Source: Deltaproteobacteria bacterium (GTDB lineage Bacteria > Desulfobacterota_D > UBA1144 > Nemesobacterales > Nemesobacteraceae). Taken from it: a stretch of 45,207 nt of DNA. Position 1 is the first letter of the stretch. The number at the start of each line of letters is the position of its first letter. The position numbers and the translations under genes were made by a program. The stretch lies in contig JAJCZR010000057.1 in NCBI GenBank assembly GCA_029262295.1, positions 1 to 45,207 on the forward strand. Reading direction: 5' to 3'. Shown here one piece after another: positions 36,906-43,652 of the stretch. The notes under the pieces were generated by a model. That model was not told the origin of the DNA. It worked only from the letters and a program-made list of their open reading frames with translations, and ran no database searches.

Positions 36906-36923
36906 TTTGCTCAGAACAGGATT
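36906..36923 (-). repeat. Right arm of an 18-base perfect inverted repeat
   Basis: TTTGCTCAGAACAGGATT, the exact reverse complement of 36087-36104. It begins three bases after the YkvA stop codon. Confidence 0.7.
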
Positions 36924-36940
36924 AATTATGCAGTCTATAA

Positions 36941-36983
36941 TGTCAAAAAATTTATGGATACCGGATCGGAGTCCGGTATGACA
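36941..36983. repeat. REP-type palindrome, probable bidirectional terminator
   Basis: ATACCGGA (36958-36965), loop TCGGAG, TCCGGTAT (36972-36979), flanked by TGTCA (36941-36945) and TGACA (36979-36983). The stem is strong in this AT-rich DNA. It sits between two convergent genes, YkvA-like and ArsC-like, and is followed on the minus strand by a T-rich run, so it can terminate at least arsC. Its form (GTCATACCGGACTCCG) is the classic REP layout. Confidence 0.65.
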
Positions 36984-36986
36984 AAA

Positions 36987-37331
36987 TTACTGAAATACGT
37001 TTTCATATATTTCAGTTTTAAAACCCAATGTGATTTTGTTTTCGTGTATTAATAGCGGGCGTTTAATGATAGATGGATTTTCGAGGGCAATATCAACTGC
37101 TTTTACTTTATTCATCTTGTTTTGAATATCTTTGGGAAGTTTACGCCAGGTTGTTCCGCGACGATTTATTACTTCTTCCCAACCGCACTCGTCTATCGCT
37201 CTTTTGATAATATTTTTATCTGCACCGTTTTTTTTGTAATCATGAAAGTTGTAAGTAACTTCGTTTTCCTCAAGCCAACTGAATGCTTTTTTCATTGTGT
37301 TGCAGTTTTTGATTCCGTAAATTGTTGTCAT
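36987..37331 (-). CDS. ArsC/Spx-family protein (YffB-like)
   Basis: 114 residues, thioredoxin fold of the ArsC/Spx superfamily. It starts MTTIYGIKNCNTMKKAFSWL with a single active-site cysteine C10 (CNTM; no CxxC), and contains RRGTTWRKLP and the SIIKRPLLI loop with the cis-proline. The pattern matches YffB, whose role is unclear, rather than arsenate reductase or Spx. No arsenic genes lie near. AAGGAAT precedes the ATG. Confidence 0.85.
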   Translation of the reverse strand: MTTIYGIKNCNTMKKAFSWLEENEVTYNFHDYKKNGADKNIIKRAIDECGWEEVINRRGTTWRKLPKDIQNKMNKVKAVDIALENPSIIKRPLLIHENKITLGFKTEIYENVFQ

Positions 37332-37379
37332 TTAGAATTCCTTTTTATTTATTTTACTTTACTTTTTTAACTTTCAGAA

Positions 37380-37397
37380 TATTATAAATAATATAAT
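37380..37397. promoter_or_regulatory. Possible operator and -10 of the MazEF-like pair
   Basis: TATTATAAATAATA (37380-37393) is a perfect 14-base palindrome. It overlaps TATAAT (37392-37397), a good -10 for the plus-strand pair. Autoregulation by the antitoxin through such a site is common, but there is no direct proof here. The -35 is poor. Confidence 0.35.
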
Positions 37398-37423
37398 CAT
37401 CAGTATTACTTGGGATATGAACA

Positions 37424-37654
37424 ATGGCTGAGCGTGCAACATTCACATTAGAAGAAGAAAATTATGAGTTTCTGGTAAAAAAAGGTGGCAAGAATCGCAG
37501 CGCATTTATTAACCGTTTATTAAAAGAAGAAAAAAAGCGGCTGCTTGCTAAAAAATTATTGGAAGCAAATAAAGAAGAAGCTCAGGATCAGAATTACCTA
37601 AAAGAGATTTCTGATTGGGATGAAACTTTACTTGATGGGTTAGAAGAGTCTTAA
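37424..37654 (+). CDS. Probable ribbon-helix-helix antitoxin
   Basis: 76 residues. It begins MAERATFTLEEENYEFLVKK, followed by GKNRSAFINRLLKEEKKR, which fits a short ribbon-helix-helix DNA-binding unit, and ends in an acidic tail (DWDETLLDGLEES) suited to masking a toxin. It lies six bases before a MazF-like toxin. It is a MazE-like functional counterpart although its fold differs from E. coli MazE. Confidence 0.75.
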   Translation: MAERATFTLEEENYEFLVKKGGKNRSAFINRLLKEEKKRLLAKKLLEANKEEAQDQNYLKEISDWDETLLDGLEES

Positions 37655-37660
37655 TTCAGT

Positions 37661-38005
37661 ATGTATAAACAACTGGAAATAAGATGGATTGATCTAAATC
37701 CAACCCGGGGTGCAGAAACTCAAAAGAAAAGGCCTTGCGTTATAATTCAGTCAGATCCAGTGAATCAAGGATCACAGACTTTTATAGTTGCCCCTATCTT
37801 ACCCGGACATAAAGAGTGGCCATTTGCGGTGAATATAAACCCAACAGCACAAAACGGATTGGATAAAGAAAGGCATATAAATCTCAAGCAGTTAAGAGCT
37901 GTTGATAAATCAAGAATTGAGAATAGGCAGGGTGTATTGGAAAAAGATTATATTGAATCAATTAAAGAAGCTTTAAAAATTATTTTTGATATTGGTTATG
38001 ATTAG
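37661..38005 (+). CDS. mazF: MazF/PemK-family mRNA interferase toxin
   Basis: 114 residues. The family motifs are the start QLEIRWIDLNPTRGAETQKK, then RPCVIIQSD, IVAPILPG and HINLKQLRAVDKSRI. The conserved Arg (R32 in KKRPCV) and Thr/Ser of the active pocket appear kept, so the toxin is probably active. It cleaves single-stranded RNA, with target sequence unknown. It forms an operon with the small antitoxin upstream and is followed by repeat DNA. Confidence 0.85.
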   Translation: MYKQLEIRWIDLNPTRGAETQKKRPCVIIQSDPVNQGSQTFIVAPILPGHKEWPFAVNINPTAQNGLDKERHINLKQLRAVDKSRIENRQGVLEKDYIESIKEALKIIFDIGYD

Positions 38006-38024
38006 GATTTTAGATACGGAAACA

Positions 38025-38165
38025 AGCCTGTGCTGAACCAGATTTAGTATTCAGCAAGACCCTTCTATCTTGCGACAAGCTCAAGACGGATGTACTCAGA
38101 GCAGTCTAAATAATAGATGCTTCGCTTCCCTTCGACAGGCTCAGGACAGGCGCTCGAGCATGACA
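38025..38165. repeat. Cluster of degenerate REP-like units
   Basis: GCGACAAGCTCAAGACGGA (38072-38090) and TCGACAGGCTCAGGACAGG (38132-38150) are two diverged direct copies. GTGCTGAAC and TTCAGCA (about 38029-38056) form a broken hairpin. These words match widespread dispersed intergenic repeats. The patch separates the toxin-antitoxin pair from the C39-like gene. No gene is called in it. Confidence 0.55.
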
Positions 38166-38190
38166 AGAACTTTTAAGGTATTTTCATTCT

Positions 38191-38601
38191 ATGAAACCGG
38201 TGATTCAGGAAGAAAAAACAGGATGTGGGATTGCGAGTGTGGCTGCGATTACCGGAGTTTCCTACAATAAAGCAAAGAAAGAAGCTTCTAAACTAGGAAT
38301 TCGAGCAACTGATCCTAAACTTTGGTCTGACTCTAAATATGTTTTAGATTTGCTAAAAGAGTTTGGAATTAAAACTACCGGTAAGAAAACCCCTTTTAAA
38401 TCCTGGGAAAAGCTTCCCAATCTTGCACTTCTTGCTATCAAATGGCATAAGGAAAATGGAAAACCTTTTTGGCACTGGACTGTTTTTGTAAGGGAGAATG
38501 AAAAAGCTTACATATTGGATCCGAAATCATCACTAAAGACAAATAAAAGAACTGATTTTGGAAGGATTAAACCGAAATGGTATATAGAGGTAAATAAATA
38601 A
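38191..38601 (+). CDS. Papain-like C39-type cysteine peptidase or inactive relative
   Basis: 136 residues. A short C39-like domain: TGCGIASVAAITGVSYNKA with the candidate nucleophile C12, HWTVFV with histidine H92 or nearby, and ILDPK with the aspartate. The catalytic Cys-His-Asp order is intact. C39 domains usually process double-glycine leaders when fused to a transporter; here the domain is free, and no peptide substrate or ABC transporter gene lies near. A housekeeping role or defence-like role cannot be told. The start has a weak AAGG 13 bases upstream. It lies after a block of repeats. Confidence 0.7.
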   Translation: MKPVIQEEKTGCGIASVAAITGVSYNKAKKEASKLGIRATDPKLWSDSKYVLDLLKEFGIKTTGKKTPFKSWEKLPNLALLAIKWHKENGKPFWHWTVFVRENEKAYILDPKSSLKTNKRTDFGRIKPKWYIEVNK

Positions 38602-38629
38602 TTTTACCTACCTCTATAGAATTTTTATT

Positions 38630-41176
38630 TTAACTACATTTTGAGTAAGCACAGCTTCTGCAAGTTACGCATCCTGATTCAAAAGCAAGTGCCCTGCTTC
38701 CGCAATCCGGGCATGCTTCAAGAGTTACATCTCCCGAGCGGCTACTTTGTTTAGCAGTGACCAACTCTTCAGTCTGGTGCTCTGCACTTTTAAACTCTAT
38801 TGGTGTTGTTTCAGTTTTATCTGAGTCATTTAGAGTTTTTTTTTCACCTACAAAGTGTTTTCTTAGCACTGTGGCTATAGCGTCTGGGATAGACATTACC
38901 AGTTTTCCTTCTGAGAAAACTGGGGAGGAACCTCCAATACCTTCCAGTTGTTCCACCACTTCTTTTACACTGATTCCCGATCTCAGTGCTAATGATACAA
39001 GCCTTCCGGTTGCCTCGGCATCTGCCATAGTGGTGTATCCGGATTTTCCTATTTGTACAAAAACTTCAAACGGTTTGTTATCGTAAGTGTTTACGGTAAC
39101 GTAGAGGTTCCCATAGCCAGTTTTGATTACCTCGGTAAAACCCTTGAGAAATTGAGGTCTCTTTGTAGGTTTTACTTCCGGTATTATGGAGGGATGAGGG
39201 GATGAGGTGAGGTTGGGGTGGGTGGTTGGCATCCCTTCATCCCGGTTAGAAGAGCTTTCCTCATCTTTATTTTTATTTATTTTTTCATCTTCAGTTACAA
39301 GGATTCCGTCCCTTGAGCCTTCTCTGTAAACTGTTACTCCCTTACAGCCAAGCTTCCAGGACTTAAAGTAAATCTTTTCCACTTCTTCAAGTGTGATATC
39401 TGCAGGAAGATTTACTGTGCTTGAAATACATGAATCTATATGCTTTTGAATTGCAGCCTGCATAAGTATTCTGAGCTCAGGTGAAATTGTGTGAGATGTT
39501 ACAAATGTATCAGGAAGATCTTTTTCATCATCTAGCCCGAATTTGTTCATACATTCTTCAACTAGGGGGTGATAAACTTTGAATTCACCTTTAGAGAGCG
39601 ACTCTGAACGGCGGAAATACGATTTTGCAAACATCGGTTCAACTCCACTTGTTGTACCGGCCAGAACGGAACCGCTCCCTACAGGAGGCACTGTGAGTAT
39701 ACAAGCATTACGGAGGCCTTGTTCTTTTATTTTTTCATAAACTCTTTCATCTATAGTTTTAAGAAAAGGTTGTCCAAGGTGGGTATCAAGATCAAAAGCA
39801 GGAAAACTCCCCTTTTCATTTGCAAGATCTGTACTTGCTTCATAAACAATATTTTTAATGTGTTCAAACATCTTATCTGTGAAGTCCACAGCTTCCGCGG
39901 TGTCATATTTAATATTGAGCTTCATGAGCATGTCGCCAAAACCTGTAAAGCCCACTCCAATTCTTCTTGAAAGAGAGGATGCCTTTGTCTGGTATTCGAG
40001 CGGATGCTTTTTCATGTTGTAATCAAGAATGTTGTCGAGAAATCTAACGGAATATTTAAATGCCTGTTCTAGCTGCTCCCAATCTATAGAAGCATTATCT
40101 TCAAATGCATTTTTAACAAACATTGATAGGTTTACATTTCCTAGGCAGCAATTGCCGTAATCTTCAAGCGCCTGTTCGCTGCATGGGTTAACTCCGTTTA
40201 CTTCCATTCCGTTGTACTCTGTAGGAGAGTATTTTTTCACGGTATCCCAAAAAATAAGCCCTGGTTCTGCTGATGACCATGCTGATTTAACAAGCCTGTC
40301 CCATATGTCCCTTGCCCGTACAGTTTTTTTGATTTCAACTTTTTTGCTTTTGAATTTAAGCTCGTAGTCTGTGTCTTCTTCCACTGCTTTCATAAACTCG
40401 TCGTTTACTTTTACAGAGATATTTGCAAACTGCACTTTTGTTCTGGCAGTGTCATTTTTTATGTCTAGAAAATCAATAATATCGGGGTGGTTAACATCGA
40501 TTGTTATCATTAGTGCCCCTCTTCTCCCTGCCTGACCGATTGTGCCAGTTGTAGTGGATAGAAGGTCCATAAAGGAAACTGCTCCGGTTGAATATATTGC
40601 AGAGTTGTTCACTGGAGCACCTTTTGGTCTTAAAACAGAGATGTCTGTTCCAACTCCGCCGCCAAAAGAGTAAGTTCTGGCTGCTTCTTTACACCACTCA
40701 AAGATTCCTTCTATGGAATCTTCTTTTATAGGCATAAAGTAGCAGTTAAGGAGGGTGGCCCTTCTGTTTTGTCCTGCTCCAAAAAGGATTCTTCCACCGG
40801 GTATGAATTTAAAGTTTGAGAGAAGCCAGAAAAAGTTGTTTTCCCACTGCTCTTTTAATTTTTTGTTTTTTTCAGGGGATGCAATTTCTCTTGCAACCCT
40901 GTGCCACATATCTTCAGGGGTTTTTTCTATTATTTCGCCAGATGCATTTCTAAGGGCATATTTTTCATAAAAAACTCTTGCTCGCAGTTCGTCACCACCA
41001 AAAGCGTCAACTGTTTTTTGCGGAATGTCCATAACTCCCTCTGTCTGAGCCACAATTTCCTCTTTTTCTAGGCTTTCTTCCAACTCTTCTTTTAGTTGCT
41101 TTTTTATGGTCTCATGGTCTATGATTCCATTGCCATTTCCGTTAGTATGACCTGAACTGAGTTTCTCATCTGACAT
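38630..41176 (-). CDS. nrdJ: Adenosylcobalamin-dependent ribonucleotide reductase (class II)
   Basis: 848 residues. The catalytic barrel has LLNCYF (Cys about 145), NPCSEQALEDYGNC (Cys about 332) and the PPVGSGSVLAGTTSGVEP finger loop; a ~45-residue low-complexity linker follows, then a C-terminal domain ending in a zinc ribbon (CPDCG, later CVTCRSCAYSKC). It reduces ribonucleotides using B12, with or without oxygen. I start it at 41176, because GGGAGG lies nine bases upstream; the ATG three codons earlier abuts that site. NrdR boxes precede it. A G/C-rich inverted repeat lies inside the linker. Confidence 0.95.
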   Translation of the reverse strand: MSDEKLSSGHTNGNGNGIIDHETIKKQLKEELEESLEKEEIVAQTEGVMDIPQKTVDAFGGDELRARVFYEKYALRNASGEIIEKTPEDMWHRVAREIASPEKNKKLKEQWENNFFWLLSNFKFIPGGRILFGAGQNRRATLLNCYFMPIKEDSIEGIFEWCKEAARTYSFGGGVGTDISVLRPKGAPVNNSAIYSTGAVSFMDLLSTTTGTIGQAGRRGALMITIDVNHPDIIDFLDIKNDTARTKVQFANISVKVNDEFMKAVEEDTDYELKFKSKKVEIKKTVRARDIWDRLVKSAWSSAEPGLIFWDTVKKYSPTEYNGMEVNGVNPCSEQALEDYGNCCLGNVNLSMFVKNAFEDNASIDWEQLEQAFKYSVRFLDNILDYNMKKHPLEYQTKASSLSRRIGVGFTGFGDMLMKLNIKYDTAEAVDFTDKMFEHIKNIVYEASTDLANEKGSFPAFDLDTHLGQPFLKTIDERVYEKIKEQGLRNACILTVPPVGSGSVLAGTTSGVEPMFAKSYFRRSESLSKGEFKVYHPLVEECMNKFGLDDEKDLPDTFVTSHTISPELRILMQAAIQKHIDSCISSTVNLPADITLEEVEKIYFKSWKLGCKGVTVYREGSRDGILVTEDEKINKNKDEESSSNRDEGMPTTHPNLTSSPHPSIIPEVKPTKRPQFLKGFTEVIKTGYGNLYVTVNTYDNKPFEVFVQIGKSGYTTMADAEATGRLVSLALRSGISVKEVVEQLEGIGGSSPVFSEGKLVMSIPDAIATVLRKHFVGEKKTLNDSDKTETTPIEFKSAEHQTEELVTAKQSSRSGDVTLEACPDCGSRALAFESGCVTCRSCAYSKCS
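39191..39243. repeat. G/C-rich inverted repeat inside the nrdJ linker
   Basis: GGGATGAGGGGATG (39191-39204) and CATCCCTTCATCCC (39230-39243) match at 13 of 14 positions as inverted arms, around a G-rich centre (GGTTGGGGTGGGTGGTTGG). Such composition is foreign to the AT-rich gene, and the protein there reads as a T/S/P/H-rich linker. It looks like a REP-type insertion kept in frame. Confidence 0.6.
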
Positions 41177-41194
41177 TAAATCCATCCTCCCTTA

Positions 41195-41210
41195 AGACAT
41201 TATCTTGTAT
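41195..41210. promoter_or_regulatory. Second NrdR box, degenerate
   Basis: AGACATTATCTTGTAT matches the NrdR consensus at 12 of 16 positions. It begins exactly 32 bases before the perfect box at 41227-41242, the three-turn spacing of tandem NrdR boxes, and lies in the likely leader of nrdJ. Confidence 0.6.
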
Positions 41211-41220
41211 GTAGAAGACA

Positions 41221-41249
41221 ATTGAAACACAATATATTGTGTGTGTCAA
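41221..41249 (-). promoter_or_regulatory. nrdJ promoter with a perfect NrdR box as spacer
   Basis: Minus strand: TTGACA (rc of 41244-41249), 17-base spacer, TTCAAT (rc of 41221-41226). The spacer is filled by ACACAATATATTGTGT (41227-41242), a perfect 16-base palindrome and an exact NrdR box. Binding of NrdR when dATP is high would block polymerase. Confidence 0.75.
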
Positions 41250-41530
41250 GATAATATTTTTTATTAATTTTTTGTTAAGCATAAAATTCAATGAAATCAG
41301 GCAATTACATTTAGAATTTTTTTTGCTCAATTAATATTCATATTTTGATGCAAGTTAGAGACAATATTTAAAGCAAAGTCTTAAGTTGCTAAGTTTTATT
41401 TTGCTAATATCAAATTTTTAAGTGTGTGTGAATTAATTTTGATCAATTAGAGCTCTAATCTTGTGAAAATCTTTGAAGTATTTTTATTGTTTACTTTTTT
41501 TGCGATTTTTAATACTATAATTAGATAGTA
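41250..41530. other. AT-rich gap between nrdJ and the DUF924 gene
   Basis: No gene seen. On the plus strand TTTACT (41490-41495), 17-base spacer, TACTAT (41513-41518) or the overlapping TATAAT (41516-41521) could be the promoter of the DUF924 gene; transcription would then start within a few bases of its ATG. I found no cobalamin riboswitch features here, though nrdJ needs B12. Confidence 0.5.
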
Positions 41531-42145
41531 ATGAATAAAGACAAGAATATAGACGAAGTGTTAAATTTTTGGTTTGGAGAACTCACTAAAGGCATAATTT
41601 GCAGAGAAGATAAAAAAAAGCTGTGGTGGTCAAAAAGCCACGAAATGGATCATTACATAAGAAATAAGTTTGGAAAGTATATTGGGTTTGCAAGATCCAA
41701 TCACCTCACACATTGGTTAGAAACTCCGAAGGGCACACTTGCCTTTATTCTTGTTTTGGATCAGTTCTCAAGGCATATATTCAGGAATTTAAAAAAGGCT
41801 TATTTCCAGGACTCCTTAGCACTTGAATCATGTCTTGATGGAATAGAAAAGGGTTTTGACGAACAGCTTCATAGTATTGAGAGGACTTTTTTTTATATGC
41901 CACTAATGCATTCAGAGGATCCAGAGATGCAAAAACTCAGTATCGAAAAGTATTCTCTACTTGCAGATAGAGAGGTGCCTGACCCAGATCTACATGAAAT
42001 GCTTTTGGAATCAAAAAAATATGCAGAGTATCATTTTAATATAATAAAAAGGTTTGGAAGGTACCCTCATAGAAATAAATTGCTTGGAAGAGAATCCACA
42101 TCTGAAGAACTGGAATTTTTAAAACAGCCTGGCAGTTCTTTTTAA
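41531..42145 (+). CDS. DUF924 family protein
   Basis: 204 residues. It has the family start VLNFWFGELT, KKLWWSKS, TPKGTLAFILVLDQFSRHIF and FFYMPLMHSEDPEMQKLS, and the late FGRYPHRNKLLGRESTSEE. DUF924 proteins are all-helical and TPR-like with no established function. There is no Shine-Dalgarno, and a TATAAT box ends ten bases before the ATG. It precedes ruvX by 50 bases on the same strand. Confidence 0.9.
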   Translation: MNKDKNIDEVLNFWFGELTKGIICREDKKKLWWSKSHEMDHYIRNKFGKYIGFARSNHLTHWLETPKGTLAFILVLDQFSRHIFRNLKKAYFQDSLALESCLDGIEKGFDEQLHSIERTFFYMPLMHSEDPEMQKLSIEKYSLLADREVPDPDLHEMLLESKKYAEYHFNIIKRFGRYPHRNKLLGRESTSEELEFLKQPGSSF

Positions 42146-42195
42146 AATTGATTTTGGTTTGATAAGTACAATTAATAGTTTAGATTGAATTACAA

Positions 42196-42606
42196 ATGAG
42201 GATACTTGCCCTTGATGTTGGCACAAAGACTATTGGTGTGGCAGTGAGTGATGAGCTTAAAATCACTGCAAATGGTGTCAAAACTATAAATAGAAAAAAT
42301 GAAACTAATGATATAAACGAATTAAAATCATTAGTTGGTGAATATAGCCCCGAAAAGATAGTTGTTGGATTGCCTTATAGAATGGATGGCTCTCTTGGTG
42401 AAAGAGGGCAAAATATAGAGAAGTTTGCAAAGAAAATTGAGAGTAAAATAAAACTTCCACTTGAATTTTGGGATGAGAGTTTTTCAACTGTAAATGCAGA
42501 AAAAGCTCTTATCGAAGGAAATATGAGCAGGAAAAAAAGGAAAAAAGTTATTGATAAAATGGCTGCAGTTATAATTTTGCAGGACTACTTAAGAAACTCT
42601 GGTTAA
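42196..42606 (+). CDS. ruvX: Holliday-junction resolvase-like / pre-16S rRNA nuclease
   Basis: 136 residues, the YqgF/RuvX size. It begins MRILALDVGTKTIGVAVSD (catalytic D7), then VVGLPYRMDGSLGERG, WDESFST and KMAAVIILQDYL with the last acidic residue. In E. coli the protein helps finish the 5' end of 16S rRNA. It has no adjacent yqgE or aspartate transcarbamylase gene. It is convergent with parE, five bases apart. Confidence 0.93.
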   Translation: MRILALDVGTKTIGVAVSDELKITANGVKTINRKNETNDINELKSLVGEYSPEKIVVGLPYRMDGSLGERGQNIEKFAKKIESKIKLPLEFWDESFSTVNAEKALIEGNMSRKKRKKVIDKMAAVIILQDYLRNSG

Positions 42607-42611
42607 TCACT

Positions 42612-42896
42612 TTATAAAAGATCTTCAATCTTTCTTGCTCCGTGAAGCACCCTTATGACCTCAACAGATTCATTTGCTAAACGGTAAAGTATTAAGTAGT
42701 TGCCAGAAGGAAAGTGTCTCAATCCTTTTGCTACCTCATTTCGTTCTCTTCCAGCCCTGGGGTTTTCTGATAGAAAAATACACTTTTGATGTATTGATTC
42801 AACCGTCTTTAAAGCGGCATTAATATTATCCTGTGCAATATAATCTCCAATTTCTTCCAGATCACTTTGCGCTTTCGGCGTTAATTTATATTTCAT
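42612..42896 (-). CDS. parE: ParE/RelE-type toxin
   Basis: 94 residues. It begins YKLTPKAQSDLEEIGDYIAQ, has the helical hairpin, then GRERNEVAKGLRHFPSGNYL and IRVLHGARKIEDLL. The H-G-A-R-K end is typical of ParE toxins, which inhibit DNA gyrase; RelE-type mRNA cleavage is less likely. It starts three bases after the ParD stop. Confidence 0.88.
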   Translation of the reverse strand: MKYKLTPKAQSDLEEIGDYIAQDNINAALKTVESIHQKCIFLSENPRAGRERNEVAKGLRHFPSGNYLILYRLANESVEVIRVLHGARKIEDLL

Positions 42897-42899
42897 TAT

Positions 42900-43157
42900 T
42901 TATTTGTTGTAGCGAGCTTTCAGTTCATGAAAAAACTTTTCTCCATCAGTCGATTCACCGCTCTCAATCCCTTCCTGCCACAACCTTCGAATGTCCTCTA
43001 TTTTTCTTTCACGGATCTCATTTTTGTATTTCCAGTCGCGAAGTGCATCTCTTATTACTTCACTTGCAGATGCATAGCTTCCTCCGTCCACTGCTTCTCT
43101 TACCATCGCAGCCATTTCGGAAGTGAGTGCAATGCTGATCTTTTTTGTACTTGCCAT
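42900..43157 (-). CDS. parD: ParD-type antitoxin
   Basis: 85 residues. It begins STKKISIALTSEMAAMVREA with the DNA-binding ribbon-helix-helix, then SASEVIRDALRDWKYK and an acidic C-terminal toxin-binding tail. It is first in the two-gene minus-strand operon. GGAGC precedes the ATG and TTGCTA-17-CATACT (minus strand) could be the promoter. Confidence 0.9.
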   Translation of the reverse strand: MASTKKISIALTSEMAAMVREAVDGGSYASASEVIRDALRDWKYKNEIRERKIEDIRRLWQEGIESGESTDGEKFFHELKARYNK

Positions 43158-43222
43158 TTTTATGCTCCAAAAGTATGAATTTGTACATCTATAGTAGCAA
43201 ATATTCCTACTTTTCCAATACT

Positions 43223-43567
43223 TTAGCTGAAATTTTCTTCATTAAAAAAAGCTTCAAGTTCTTCATGCAGAAGTTCGGAAAAAGCTGCCCACTCATCCCA
43301 ATCTTCTGTATAGTCTTTTTCCTCTCTAACTTTTCTCATCAGTTTGAAACCCTGTGCGGTTTGCTCAATTGAGTATTTTCCCTTTTCCTTGAGTTTGTTT
43401 AGAAGAATGATTCCGTATTTTTGGAGTATCTTGATCTTGTCTTCATCTGGTTCTCTGATCTCGGCAATAAAGTATCCGTTACTTTGGGAAAAGGCATCAT
43501 TCATGTATGGATTTTTGTAGGCATATTTTCCATCATCAACCCCTTTCATTGAAATTAAAATCTCCAT
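43223..43567 (-). CDS. Acidic protein of unknown function
   Basis: 114 residues, rich in E, D and K. It opens MEILISMKGVDDGKYAYKNP, has YFIAEIREPDEDKIKILQKY, and ends FSELLHEELEAFFNEE. I recognise no family; no signal peptide or membrane segment. The GAGAGG site precedes its ATG, so it is probably real. It lies 65 bases upstream of the ParDE pair on the same strand and could be a third partner, but the separate promoter spacing argues for independence. Confidence 0.6.
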   Translation of the reverse strand: MEILISMKGVDDGKYAYKNPYMNDAFSQSNGYFIAEIREPDEDKIKILQKYGIILLNKLKEKGKYSIEQTAQGFKLMRKVREEKDYTEDWDEWAAFSELLHEELEAFFNEENFS

Positions 43568-43652
43568 TGTTTAAAAACCTCTCATAAGTTTATTGCTATT
43601 GTAAATCTTGAATATAATTAAGATTATCAGTAACTATTATAGATTCAAAGTC

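Noticed and set aside
36987-37331. Arsenate reductase
   Set aside because: The motif CNTMKKA and RRGTTWRKLP fit YffB rather than ArsC, and no ars genes are nearby.
36018-38190. CRISPR array
   Set aside because: The repeated words are palindromic, few, unevenly spaced and diverged. No regular spacer pattern and no cas genes.
41177-41530. Cobalamin riboswitch before the B12-dependent reductase
   Set aside because: No B12-box-like word or multi-stem structure is visible, and the leader is only about 40 bases long after the predicted promoter. NrdR control explains the gap better.
41531-43567. Defence island around ruvX, ParDE and the unknown acidic gene
   Set aside because: ruvX is a housekeeping gene, only one toxin pair is present, and no restriction, Abi, nuclease-helicase or reverse transcriptase genes are seen.
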